The position numbers were made by a program, and so were the translations under genes. From Begonia masoniana (taxonomy: Eukaryota > Streptophyta > Magnoliopsida > Cucurbitales > Begoniaceae): 64,000 nucleotides of DNA. How positions within the stretch are numbered: the stretch's first letter is position 1; each line of letters opens with the position of its first letter. Positions 1 to 11,153 of this stretch are shown one piece after another. The stretch covers positions 43,434,209 through 43,498,208 of the forward strand of contig CM039509.1 in assembly GCA_022432975.1 (NCBI GenBank), read 5' to 3'. The notes beneath the pieces were generated by a model. It searched no databases and was not told the DNA's origin. It saw only the letters and a list, made by a program, of their open reading frames with translations.

Positions 1-852
1 TCCCTACATTCTTTAACCTTTCTATTCTCAAACCTACTTCTATCTATCACACCAATATCGTCATTAATTTGTAACTCTTAACCACCACCCCACTCTATTA
101 ATTGCTGAAATAAAATTATATCTGGAACCACAATTGGTTGGGCAGCTTCCCAATCTTCGGTCATAGCAATTATCCTCGAAGGACCACATGGTGATATCCC
201 GTTCGGTCCTAGACAATCTCTGGCTTTGTTACCCCTTCTATCGCACCTAAAACATCGGTCTGAATACAGTCTACACTCACCAAAATGACCCCTTAGACAT
301 GTAGAGCACGGAGGAGCTTGACGAGCTCCGCGGGGTCGTTTGCTCTTACACTGCCCAATCGGTGAATTATTGGGCCTCGCAATGTCCCTCGCTGGTTGTG
401 GCCTTTCGTCAACTGGGGGTGGCCGAAATTATCTGAGGGACCCCTCGACGGACTTCTCTTGACTTTTATTCTGTAGCTCGACTTCTAACTCAAAAGCTTG
501 TACAATTACTTCGTCGTAGGAAGCACCCCTAACTCCATACATTTTCACACCCTTATATATGTCCTCCTTCAATCCTTGCACGAAATAATAGGTCTTATTT
601 TCTTTCTCCTTTCCTAGGTGGCTGACGGAACGAGTTAACGCTTCGAATTCTCTAACGTACTCTGCGACTGTACCTGTCTGTCGAAGTTTGGAAACTCTGA
701 CATCTTATTTGTCCATGCGGCTTTGTAAATATATTCCTCATAAAACAATTCCTTGAATGGTTCCCATAAAATTTCCCCCACATCAACCATGACCTTGACA
801 TTGTCCCACCAAAGTCTTGCATCTCCCACCAGATAACACATCGCATAAGTTC
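1..852 (-). pseudogene. Ty3/gypsy gag remnant (capsid piece and zinc knuckle)
   Basis: The minus strand codes for parts of a Ty3/gypsy Gag, the structural protein that packages retrotransposon RNA. The piece nearest 852 reads TYAMCYLVGDARLWWD, the conserved core of the retrotransposon gag domain. Further along, at about 213-254, is a zinc knuckle, CFRCDRRGNKARDC, preceded by a second CX2C...H...C cluster. In the knuckle the histidine of the CX2CX4HX4C pattern is replaced by asparagine, so zinc binding is doubtful. The pieces lie in different frames with stops between them, so this is a relic. At about 853 it is joined abruptly to LTR-derived subrepeats, so its 5' part is lost. No protease or reverse transcriptase follows within the window. 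Assignment to gypsy gag is firm; the lineage is not. Confidence 0.75.
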
Positions 853-2628
853 CCTTAATAGCTGGTCTGATCCTTCTGTCCATTGGGAAGTGAATCAATT
901 TTCTCAAAGTCATACATCCTCTAACTCAATTAAAGGGCGGATTAGTTCCCTTAATAGCTGGTCTGATCCTTCTGTCCATTGGGAAGTGAATCAATTTTCT
1001 CAAAGTCATACATCCTCTAACTCAATTAAAGGGCGGATTAGTTCCCTTAATAGCTGGTCTGATCCTTCTGTCCATTGGGAAGTGAATCAATTTTCTCAAA
1101 GTCATACATCCTCTAACTCAATTAAAGGGCGGATTAGTTCCCTTAATAGCTGGTCTGATCCTTCTGTCCATTGGGAAGTGAATCAATTTTCTCAAAGTCA
1201 TACATCCTCTAACTCAATTAAAGGGCGGATTAGTTCCCTTAATAGCTGGTCTGATCCTTCTGTCCATTGGGAAGTGAATCAATTTTCTCAAAGTCATACA
1301 TCCTCTAACTCAATTAAAGGGCGGATTAGTTCCCTTAATAGCTGGTCTGATCCTTCTGTCCATTGGGAAGTGAATCAATTTTCTCAAAGTCATACATCCT
1401 CTAACTCAATTAAAGGGCGGATTAGTTCCCTTAATAGCTGGTCTGATCCTTCTGTCCATTGGGAAGTGAATCAATTTTCTCAAAGTCATACATCCTCTAA
1501 CTCAATTAAAGGGCGGATTAGTTCCCTTAATAGCTGGTCTGATCCTTCTGTCCATTGGGAAGTGAATCAATTTTCTCAAAGTCATACATCCTCTAACTCA
1601 ATTAAAGGGCGGATTAGTTCCCTTAATAGCTGGTCTGATCCTTCTGTCCATTGGGAAGTGAATCAATTTTCTCAAAGTCATACATCCTCTAACTCAATTA
1701 AAGGGCGGATTAGTTCCCTTAATAGCTGGTCTGATCCTTCTGTCCATTGGGAAGTGAATCAATTTTCTCAAAGTCATACATCCTCTAACTCAATTAAAGG
1801 GCGGATTAGTTCCCTTAATAGCTGGTCTGATCCTTCTGTCCATTGGGAAGTGAATCAATTTTCTCAAAGTCATACATCCTCTAACTCAATTAAAGGGCGG
1901 ATTAGTTCCCTTAATAGCTGGTCTGATCCTTCTGTCCATTGGGAAGTGAATCAATTTTCTCAAAGTCATACATCCTCTAACTCAATTAAAGGGCGGATTA
2001 GTTCCCTTAATAGCTGGTCTGATCCTTCTGTCCATTGGGAAGTGAATCAATTTTCTCAAAGTCATACATCCTCTAACTCAATTAAAGGGCGGATTAGTTC
2101 CCTTAATAGCTGGTCTGATCCTTCTGTCCATTGGGAAGTGAATCAATTTTCTCAAAGTCATACATCCTCTAACTCAATTAAAGGGCGGATTAGTTCCCTT
2201 AATAGCTGGTCTGATCCTTCTGTCCATTGGGAAGTGAATCAATTTTCTCAAAGTCATACATCCTCTAACTCAATTAAAGGGCGGATTAGTTCCCTTAATA
2301 GCTGGTCTGATCCTTCTGTCCATTGGGAAGTGAATCAATTTTCTCAAAGCTTCTGTCCATTGGGAAGTGGATCAATATTCCCAAAGTCATACATCCTCTA
2401 ACTCAATTAAGGGGCGGATTAGTTCCCTTAATAGCTGGTCTGATCCTTCTGTCCATTGGGAAGTGAATCAATTTTCTCAAAGTCATACATCCTCTAACTC
2501 AATTAAAGGGCGGATTAGTTCCCTTAATAGCTGGTCTGATCCTTCTGTCCATTGGGAAGTGGATCAATTTTTCCAAAGTCATATATCCTCTAACTCGATT
2601 AAGGGGCGGATTAGTTCCCTTAATAGTT
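853..2628. repeat. 96-bp tandem repeat, about 18 copies
   Basis: From 890 there are 15 consecutive 96-bp units that look identical by eye, each beginning GTGAATCAATTTTCTC. A truncated unit (2330-2349) follows, then two and a half diverged units to 2628. Because 96 is divisible by three, the array stays open in one frame and gives a 32-residue periodic translation. It has no credible start codon and is not a gene. In the three solo copies of this LTR the same unit occurs only twice (period 96-97 bp). Confidence 0.97.
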
Positions 2629-3327
2629 GATCTGGTTAATTCTGTTCATGCCTTACCATGCCATTACATGTAAATTCATTTTCGTAAGCTTTCAAAATAA
2701 TCATGCTAATGACACACTAGAAAACATACAAAACATGCATAAATCCTACTGTTTTGTGATGTAGACCCGAAGGCGCACACAAACTCTACTTACTTGGTCT
2801 CCTGAAAGCTTGGTTGAAGTCTACCTCGGGAGTTTGCTCAAACCTAAAACCATAAACCGAGTATTAATTAAATATTCACTAAACTTCATTCTAACCATCC
2901 ATAAATCCAAGGAAACTAATTTGGGAGCTCTGTTCAAAGTGCATTCCCGATTCATCTCAAAACCGAGACTATTCCCACATACGGCATTCTAAAAACTCAC
3001 CTCTACAATCCCCTCAATCATCGATAATCACAAATGCAGCAAGGAAATCAAGGTAAAACTCACCTAGTTGAAGAAGAATCAGTCGGGAGAATCGCCGAAA
3101 AGAAGTCTGCTAAGCGAGCTGAACGCCAAATGAGGAAATGAAACAGTGGCGGCTAAAACTCTTAGCTAACCTCTTTTATACACTAGTCTTCACCAATTAC
3201 ACAAATGCCCTTGGCTAATCAACTTTAACCTATTTAAGCAACCAATCAAATTTACTTAATTTTATAAAAATACAAGTTACAAAATGTTACTAATAAAAAT
3301 CAGGGTTGACAATTATCGGTTGCTACA
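853..3327 (-). mobile_element. Family A LTR fragment, minus orientation, with expanded subrepeats
   Basis: This is a piece of the same long LTR seen as solo copies at 9233-11433, 18402-20454 and 49785-52525. Shared landmarks are the 96-bp subrepeat (853-2628), the segment around 2755-2775 that mirrors the CCTTCGGGCCTACATCACAA stretch of the plus-strand copies, and the AGCCGCCACTGT motif (reverse complement near 3150). Its 5' end reads ...CGGTTGCTACA and stops at 3327. The 3' part of the LTR, which should carry the TGTAACGCCCC end, is missing: the subrepeats run directly into gag at 853. Confidence 0.75.
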
Positions 3328-3357
3328 AGCACTGTTTCTCAATCGCGCACTCGAGAG

Positions 3358-3377
3358 GGTGCCGATCGATCGGCACC
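3358..3377. repeat. 20-bp perfect palindrome around CGATCGATCG
   Basis: GGTGCCGATCGATCGGCACC equals its own reverse complement. The same CGATCGATCG core is clustered at 24727-24930 and 47180-47480. Confidence 0.9.
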
Positions 3378-3664
3378 AACGCGCGCGATGCACTGCTGCG
3401 CGTGTGATGCGCGTGTGCGGCGCCCCAAAGGGTGCCAACCCGATTTTTTTTTTAAATTTGATTTTTCAAATATGTTTTAATCCGATCTTTTCTGGCACGT
3501 TTTGCACGTATTTTGGGCACATTTTCCAACAAATTTTGAGGGTTCAAAAAACCCAAAAATCGAGTCAAAATTTTATCAAAAATTATTTAAAACGTCATTT
3601 TAAACGTGGAAAGTGTGAGCCAAGTAGTGCACCGAGCTGGGCCGAGTTCGAGGGCGTTACAAGA

Positions 3665-3676
3665 TGGTATTAGAGC
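3665..3676 (+). other. Primer binding site, initiator-Met tRNA type
   Basis: TGGTATTAGAGC differs by one base from TGGTATCAGAGC, the complement of the plant initiator tRNA-Met 3' end. It lies three bases after an LTR end (GTTACA, 3661), the usual place for a plus-strand primer site. Confidence 0.7.
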
Positions 3677-4141
3677 AAAATGATCTAGTCGTTTATGGAT
3701 AGATTAGAGTGTTGGTGTAAATTTGTAAAAAACTGGTTTTGGACATTATGTGCACCGATTCTGTTTTGGGGTTTTCGATCTGGCCAAGGTGTTTTGTTAT
3801 TAAATTTGATTGTTTCAATAGATTGTAGACGTGTAGAGATTTACGAAATGTGGTGAATCGTCAAAATCCGTTGAGAAAGAGTAAGTTATGGCCGATTGAA
3901 GTTAGGTGATAGAAATTGTGGGAATTTCGAGTTTTTGAGATTTATGGGTTAAGTTATTATTAAATTGGTTGAGGCATTCCTGAGAATTATATTAATGGTT
4001 GTTTGTTTGTTTGTTGTGTTTTGTTTTATGTTGAGCATTGTGTGACATGTATCATGGTTTTGAATTATGAAAATACGAGTTTTAGAATGGTTTGAAATGT
4101 GAGTATGGAATGTAAATAGATAAGAAAATATGTAAACTAAT

Positions 4142-4301
4142 GTGGTCTTTTGTGGAGTTGCCTCGTCGTGAATTAGTGCATGAAAGATGGCAATTCGGGA
4201 GGTTTCCACAAAAGATGTATAGTGGTCTTTTGCGGAGTAGCCTCGTCGCGAAATAGTGCCTGAAAGATGGCAATTCGGGAGGTGTCTACAAGAGATGAAT
4301 G
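4142..4301. repeat. 80-bp tandem duplication
   Basis: Two adjacent copies start at 4142 and 4222 with GTGGTCTTTTG(T/C)GGAG and share the segment GAAAGATGGCAATTCGGGAG. They lie in LTR-like DNA; subrepeats of this kind are common in long plant LTRs. Confidence 0.85.
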
Positions 4302-4743
4302 GGTGAAAATACGTAAGTTGTCATGATTATGAACGTGGTTTTATGATTGACGTGGGAGAAGATCGTGTATGGCCATCCCGTGTGTGAACACGATGAGTGC
4401 CTCTGATTTGGCTCTGTTGGGTCAATGCGTGACCATCCTGAAAAGAGAGGTATTCCCTTGACCCACTCATGAAAGTGAAAGATTAATGAAGTGAGAACGA
4501 GATGAACACAACCGAGAGTTAGAAACCGCATGTGTGAGGGTTGTGTGTGCATTGTGCATTGCATTGTTCTCTACTTACTAACCATTGGGCTTACGTTTTG
4601 TGTTATGTGGTGTAGGTGGCGACGTGTATACAGGTGAGATAGACGAGGGAGTCCAGAACTAGGGAGCAGTCGGCGAGGTTCGAGGCATGCCAGTGCGGGC
4701 AGTTGTCGGGGCGTCTCGACCATGATCTTCGGGAAGTTGTGAG

Positions 4744-5339
4744 TGTAACGACCCGGACCCCGTTCCCGCAGGCCTAAGCCGTGCAGTTCCCACCGATGGG
4801 CTGCTTCCACGTGGGTCCCCGAAGAGCGGTACACGTGTACTCACGATCTTCCCTCCCCCTGAAGAGGGTTTTTGCCTCCCCCCCAACTCAAACCCAGGAC
4901 CTTCAGGGGGGAGAAGATCGTGAGTACACGTGTACCGCCCTTCGAGGACCCACGTGGCAGCAGCTCATCGGTGGGACCCACGACTTGCGCCTACGGGAAC
5001 AGGGTCCAGGTCGTTACAAAAAAGGCGCCTTTTTGTAATAGCCTGGACCCCGTTCCTGCAGGCCCAAGTCGTGCAGTTCCCACCGATGGGCTGCTGCCAC
5101 GTGGGTTCCCGAAGGGCGGTACACGTGTACTCACGATCTTCCCTCCCCCTGAAGAGGGTTTTTGCCTCCCCCCACTCGAACCCAGGACCTCAGGGACAAG
5201 TACCTGGGGTACAAGTGAGGAGTACCACTGAGCCAGTCGTGAGTACACGTGTACTGCCCTTCAGGGACCCACGTGGCAGCAGCCCATCGGTGTGAACTGC
5301 ACGACTTGGGCCTGCGGGAACGAGGTCCAGGCCGTTACA
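4744..5339. mobile_element. Palindromic TG...CA element, dimeric, tRNA-like boxes
   Basis: Two self-complementary units lie head to tail: 4744-5018 and 5034-5339, separated by 15 bases (AAAAAGGCGCCTTTT). Each begins TGTAA(C/T)(G/A)(A/G)CC, ends GG(T/C)CGTTACA, and has inverted arms of about 100 bp. The whole is flanked by a perfect 5-bp direct repeat, GTGAG (4739-4743 and 5340-5344). TG...CA ends with a 5-bp duplication are the mark of LTR-retrotransposon integrase rather than of a DNA transposon. The second unit holds, on the minus strand, a Pol III A-box-like TGGCTCAGTGG (5225-5235) and a B-box-like GGTTCGAGT (5174-5182). No coding capacity. It could be a TRIM or SMART with palindromic LTRs, or a foldback element that borrowed a tRNA-like core. 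Confidence 0.75.
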
Positions 5340-5500
5340 GTGAGAGATGAGTACAATAAACAAATCCAATTTAATAATTTTCACTCCAATTTTTTGCTTC
5401 CTAATACAACTTGCTAGGATAACTTTAAAACTAATTTGAAACTCTCCTAATCTTTAAATCTAAAGGCTAAGCACGTTATAGAAATTATCCGGGTGTTACA

Positions 5501-7083
5501 GAAATAACGTTAACTACTTTGTAACATATTAATCTAATTAATCATTTGTGCATCTTAACATTTATATTTACACGTCGATATAATATAAACATGAAACATC
5601 AAACTATCTGTCGATATGAATTGAATTAGACAAGGAATATCACGAAAGATTGTTCCAAGCAAAATGCATTAGCAATGATACAACATTAGTCACAGAACAA
5701 CAATAATTCATATATTTCTAGGGTTCCGTCAAATTGCCTAGATAAATTCATTTCAGAATTTTCTTTTTGATTTTGGAAAGACAAAAACTTAATCTGAATT
5801 TTCTTGTAAACCTATTCTTAACGCCAAATAAATTAATGTTAGCTACTTTGCAACAATTTTAATTTATTTAATTACTCATGCATCTTAAATTCCTATTTAC
5901 CTATCGATACAATAGAAATATGTGGAATCAAAATTGTCTATCGACACACTTTGAAATATGCAATAAAAATCATGAGCAATCATTCCATAAAAAATACGTA
6001 GCATTCATAGATCAATATAAAGACATGTAATGAGTACTCTCTCCTAACCAAGATAAAAGAAACTAGCCTAAAATCATAAAACTAAAAATAATAATATGCA
6101 TAAAAAAATTAAAAAGTAGAAGAAGAAGAAGAAGAATCTGTAGATGTCTCTGCCGTCGACTCTCCCTCGTTTTTCCAATTGCCTTCCCTTTTATTTCTTG
6201 TTCTGCGTGTGCAGTTTTTTCTTTCTCCAGATCTCTCTTTTCCTTGTGTATATTCTGTTTCCTTCTTTTTAGCCTTTATTCTCTCTCTGATTCGCTTAAC
6301 CAATGGTTTATCATTAGGATAGAATCTTCTTTGTCGTCCGATTTTGATTTGCTTTCTTCGTCGTCCGATTCTATCTTCGACCGTTTTCTGTCATTCGATT
6401 ATTGTTTTCTTTCTTCTTTTGTCAACCGTTTTCGTTTGTCATCCGTTTTCAGTTGTCATCCATTTTCATTTGTCGTCCATTCTGCTAGTCGTCCATTCTA
6501 CCAGTCCTCCGATTGTATTTGTTGACCGTTATTTTGTCTACCATTTTTCTACGTCGACTGCTGTTATTTGTCAACTGTTTTCTGTTTCCCAGCTGATTGT
6601 CGACCGATTTCTGTTTGTCAGATCTCTTCCTATTTTTATTTTTCCTGCCACGTGTGTTGGTTCCATAGCACTATTATTTTCTTTCAAACTTCTCCGTGAT
6701 TTTTGCCTCTTATCTCTCTTTGATCTGATTGATTCTTTAGCCATATTCTCCTCCTTTTCCATAATTCTATCATTTATTTTCCAGCTAGTAAATCTCTGAC
6801 CAATTAAATTCAAAGTTATATCAAATAAACTAGTATAAAATAACTCTAATTTAAGAATTCCCAACTTGAACCATTACTCATCCTCGAGTGATGCAAATAA
6901 AATTAAAAAGTGCTAATAATCTTATTTTTGCTAGAAATAAATATAAAATTCATTAATTTCGTAAAATCTTTCAATGTTACAGCAACCAATAGCAATTCTT
7001 ATAATTTTAACCAATTGTCTTTCATAAACACTTAAATCATACGAGTTATATCAAATAAAACTAGTATAAAATAACTCTAATTT
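5501..7083 (-). repeat. 3' LTR part of the Tat-like element
   Basis: Starts GAAATAACGTTAACTACTTT and matches 14697-16193 almost base for base. Left of 5501 the match stops at a foreign LTR end. A candidate polypurine tract (minus strand GTTTGGGGG near 7820 or 8180) suggests that the LTR runs past 7083 to about 7.8-8.2 kb. The segment 6240-6800 is rich in TCGTCCGATT-type motifs and opens long Ser/Phe readings in both LTR copies, but these are not genes. Confidence 0.8.
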
Positions 7084-7136
7084 AAGAATTCCCAAACTTG
7101 AACCATTACTCATCCTCGAGTGATGCAAATAAAATT

Positions 7137-7343
7137 AAAACCAAGGGATTCCAAAGGTACATAAACAAATGCCATGTAATTTCCAAAGTATTTTGAAACT
7201 TGTAAATTTTTAAACAATTTCACTATCACAATTAAAATCAAAACCAAGGGATTCCAAAGGTAAATAAACATATGCCATGTAATTTCCAAAGTATTTCGAA
7301 ACTTGTAAATTTTTAAACAATTTCACTATCACAATTAAAATCA
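7137..7343. repeat. 103-bp tandem duplication
   Basis: Two near-identical copies begin CCAAGGGATTCCAAAGGTA at 7141 and 7244. They lie in the 3' LTR or 3' untranslated part of the Tat-like element. Confidence 0.9.
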
Positions 7344-8640
7344 ATCCATATAGAATTATTTCCCAATGAACTAATTTTTCAAGGTGTGTGTGTGCTCAAA
7401 CTCCTCTCGAATTGCAAAGTTTAAAAATTCAAACTAAACATCACAATAAATATAATAGAATACCAATTCTTCAATGTTTTTCCTAAGTCAATTAGCTTTC
7501 AAAGGTTTTTCTTTTTGATAATATAAAACACAACTAAGCAAGGGGGATATAAAATTTTTGTATTGACTTTCTCTATAAGTCACACTACCTTTTTACGCGA
7601 TTGACAACATTGGTGATGAAGTCCTCCTGTTACTCAGTAATGTCACCTCAAGATATATACTCATATAAAATAAAGGAGTATAGCCAATAAATATGCAACG
7701 GAGTTCCTTCCAATGTTTCTCTAATTTATTTCTACCCATCGAGTATCCAAAAGGCTCACTCGAAATTGAAAGTAGATTAGGAAATTACATTTATAATCTT
7801 TTATATATATATATATAACCCCCAAACTTATTATGTTAATAATCTTTTTTTTTTTACTTTGTCAAACATTGAATTGTTGTCATCTACCTTTAATTATAAG
7901 GTCTAGTAAAGATGATATTTTTAAGCAATTAAAGGGAGTTTGTGTGTTAGGATAACAATAAGCTCATGGGAATAAATCTAAATCAATTCCTAATAATGTG
8001 TGGTAGTGACATTATTCAACAACTTACTCAATTAGAAAATATTTAAAAATTTCATTGCTATTCATTAGATATGTGTCACAGCCAACAGCCAATTTTTCTA
8101 AAAATTTCATTGCTATTCATTCGATATGTGCACAGCCAACCATCAATTTTTAGCCAATTTTTCTACCCATTTTCTTACCCCCAAACTCAAACTCGACAGT
8201 GTCCCCAATGTCGAACAAAATATAGTTCAAAATTTAATCAAAATAAAGAAAAAATTAAGGGGTAAGCACTTCCCTGGAATCTCCTTTGTCGTTCCATTAG
8301 ATGCGGTTTCATGTTGTTGTGTCATTTTAAGTTGCAGAAACAGCAAACCTTTCATGAGTTATTGTTGAAAGATGATGCTCTCGGCTGATGCTACAGATCC
8401 ACTTGCAGCATTTGGATTGTGTGATGACTTTCTTTACGGTGCTTCTTCTTCATCAGCTATTCTTCTCCTCTTTTTTTTTTTAATTGTTACAGCAAATATT
8501 GCAACATCACATTATTTTAGCAAAAACTAAAAACTAAAAAATAAAAATAAATAAAAACCAACACAAAAAGATATTAAAAATTGGGTTGTCTCCCAATAAG
8601 CGCTTGATTTTTTTTTGTTTAGTCTTCAGTCTGACTTTCC
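7344..8640 (-). other. Non-coding 3' part of the Tat-like element
   Basis: AT-rich with no coding domain. It holds a (TA)n stretch at about 7802-7816, two minus-strand purine runs that could be the polypurine tract, and a short duplication near 8050-8145 (AAAATTTCATTGCTATTCATT twice). At about 8575-8605 it reads TTGGGTTGTCTCCCAATAAG, a sequence seen in the non-coding parts of many Tat/Athila elements (from memory). Confidence 0.5.
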
Positions 8641-9922
8641 CATGCTTCACGTTTCTATGCTTTGTGGTTGATATGCTATGGTCACTTTATGTTTGAGGTA
8701 AGAGGGCAGGTGTTTGAGCTCCAGTGTTGGTGCGTCTTCAACAGATGGCTTGAAAACTTCTGGGTTATCCTTCCTTCAAACTAATGCCTCAAACTGTTTC
8801 CTGTGGCTCCTTGAAAACTGCTTCGTTTCTTCCATTGTCATCTTTCTAGATATGTTGAAGCAATTTTCTACATAGTACGGGCACTTCATAGCTTTCAATA
8901 CGTTAAAAGTAATTTGCTGGTCATGCACGTCTCTGCCACAGCAAAGAATCTCCTCCTTTCTCCCAAAAATTTCTTTTTCTGCATGCTTTTGTAGTCTTTG
9001 AGGGAATTGTGGTGGTAGCCTCTTAGTTTTCAATTCACCTGCATCATTAGTTTCTACAATGCCAGTTTCTAGATTATTCTTTTCTACTTCTTCTACATCA
9101 TCTTGTTCCACCAACTCTTCTTGTTTGTTTAAATTTTCTACTTTATGTTGCTTTTCTGGAATTTCCAGTTCTCTTCCATTCCTCAATACTATGGCCTTGC
9201 AATGTTTTTTTCCTGGTCTTTGCGGCACTTCTTGTAGCACCCGGTTTCAATAAATCAAAATAAGTTATTAAACGGTGGAATATAATTTTTATGGTTAAAA
9301 TTTAGTGAAATGTTGATTAGGTTGTAAATGACTAGGCAGGGGCAAAGTGGTAATTGCGAATTTATATTGTGGATAAGGTATTTAAGGAAAGGTTTAGTGA
9401 GGTTTAGCCGCCACTGTATTATTACTCTTACCTCTCAGCTCAAGCAGACTACCTCTGGGCGATTTCCCCTCCGGTTTTCCCCAACCAAGGTGAGTTTTGA
9501 ATCAACTACTTGCCGTTCTAGTGCTAGAGTAGCTGAAGGATTGCAATGTATGTATCTTCGATAAGCTGCGGGTGAGAGATTTGGGTTTTGGGGTTTAGTG
9601 ATGTATCGGGAATGCTTAATCAGTAGAGCCCCAAACTGGCTTCCTTAGACTTCAGTAGTTAGATAAAGTTTAGTGGAGATCTAATCCATAATCTGTCAAT
9701 GGTTTTAGGTGAGCAGATTTTTGGAGTAACATATAGCCGAGCGATTTCCAGGAGCCAGGTAAGTAAAGTAATGTGTGAGCCTTCGGGCCTACATCACAAA
9801 ACAGTAGGTTTATGCATGTTTGAGTGTTTCTTTTCTTTATGTCATGCATTAAGTTTTTGAAGAATTACGAAAATGAATTTATGTGCAAGGTTATGATGAG
9901 TATGAATTGAATGAAACAGAGT

Positions 9923-10116
9923 AGCTGTTAAGGGAAGTAATCCGCCCCTTAACTGAGTAGAGGATTTATTACATTGGGAGAACCGATCCCACTCCCAAGG
10001 GAATTAAGGGATCTGTATTAGCTGTTAAGGGAAGTAATCCGCCCCTTAACTGAGTAGAGGATTTATTACATTGGGAGAACCGATCCCACTCCCAAGGGAA
10101 CTTAGGGATCAGACCA
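9923..10116. repeat. 97-bp subrepeat, two copies, in family A LTR
   Basis: Units start at 9923 and 10020 with AGCTGTTAAGGGAAGTAATC. This is the reverse complement counterpart of the 96-bp unit amplified at 853-2628. Confidence 0.9.
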
Positions 10117-10667
10117 GTTTATGAACGATGCACAACTGAGTTGAGAAAATTAGAAACTGCATGATCAGGGTTTATGTTTCAGCATACATTTCATTAATGC
10201 TTTACTTGCTTAGCATTAGGCTAATAGATGAGTTTTGTGATGTAGGTGTTGAGGATACAGCAGGTGATTTCCCTGAGAGCATAACCGAGTAGATGAGGTT
10301 GGTGGAGCACGGCTGTGCTACGGTCAGGCATCTGATGGGGCGGTTTGACTGGTGTCATTGACTAACAAAGATTAATTGACAGTATTTCAAATTTATTATA
10401 CTGAGCTTTCATGATAGTAGAAATTTTAATGTTTTGGAATTCGCTTTTGAGTTTCTTCTCTGATAACGATATTCTGTTGGGATTTCAAGATAGTACTTAT
10501 GAGTTTCTAGTGACACAAAGGTTTGGATTGTCTCTGGTTAGTTTTAGCAAGAATGAGTTACTTGAAGTTTTCAAAAGTAATCTTAGTTTTCTCTGAATTT
10601 AGTATTCTGTTGGTTTATTACTGGATTTGCAAGTGAAGCGATTAGAGTTGTTGTTTTGCTCTCTATC

Positions 10668-11153
10668 GACAGATGATATCTGTCGGTAGATGTTGAGTAA
10701 ATTTTTAAATTCTATCGGAAGATGTCTTCAGAAAAGCCATCGGAAGATGTAAATTTTAAAGTCTAGCAGTAGATGCTTTAAGGAGTTACGTGAGTAGCAC
10801 GTGTCGGCAGATGTAGTCCATTCCATCGGAAGAGGGAGAAACCCGTTTGTCGTTTAGCGAATCGGAAGGTGTAGAGTAACCCGTTTGTCGTTTAGCGAAT
10901 CGGAAGGCGTGGAGTCATATTGTTGTTATCGGAAGATGACGTGTGTTTGTCTATTGGGAGATGAAATTGTGCTGACTTCATCGGCAGATGAAGTTATGTT
11001 AACTTCATCGGCAGATGAAGTGGTGTGTGAAGTTACCATGATTTCATCGGCAGATGAAGTTGTGGGTGAAGTTGTGTGGACGTCATCGGCAGAAGCCTTT
11101 GGTTTTCTGCTTCTGCTCCTTCCGTTGACTTTGTCGTCGGCAGATGAATTCGA
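10668..11153. repeat. Cluster of TCGG(A/C)AGATG motifs
   Basis: About 15 exact or near copies of the decamer occur in less than 500 bp, irregularly spaced, for example CATCGGCAGATGAAGT three times between 10978 and 11060. The same motif recurs at 19800-20180 and, reversed, at 50040-51170 in the sister LTRs. Confidence 0.85.

Larger units (their letters stand above)
3328..5500 (+). mobile_element. Degraded + strand LTR retrotransposon pieces
   Basis: Bases 3328-3661 look like the 3' end of a plus-strand LTR ending GGGCGTTACA. They are followed by a primer-site-like TGGTATTAGAGC at 3665-3676. Downstream, 3677-4743 resembles gypsy LTR or leader DNA, including a segment (about 4560-4640) like the lead-in found in the family C LTRs. 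After the foldback insertion at 4744-5339, 5340-5500 ends CCGGGTGTTACA, a typical LTR terminus. At 5501 Tat-like LTR sequence begins. No coding domain is recognisable, and the piece order is uncertain. Confidence 0.5.

Noticed and set aside
890..2401. Long repetitive reading (503 codons) across the 96-bp array
   Set aside because: It starts at GTG, exists only because the period is divisible by three, and the same DNA is LTR subrepeat in sister copies.
5174..5235. A real tRNA gene on the minus strand
   Set aside because: Only the A- and B-box-like motifs are present. I could not pair a cloverleaf with an anticodon arm, so it is treated as tRNA-derived.
6109..6799. Ser/Phe-rich and Lys-rich readings, repeated at 15258-15996
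   Set aside because: Both lie in the two LTR copies of the Tat-like element and differ by indels. They show no domain and no codon conservation.
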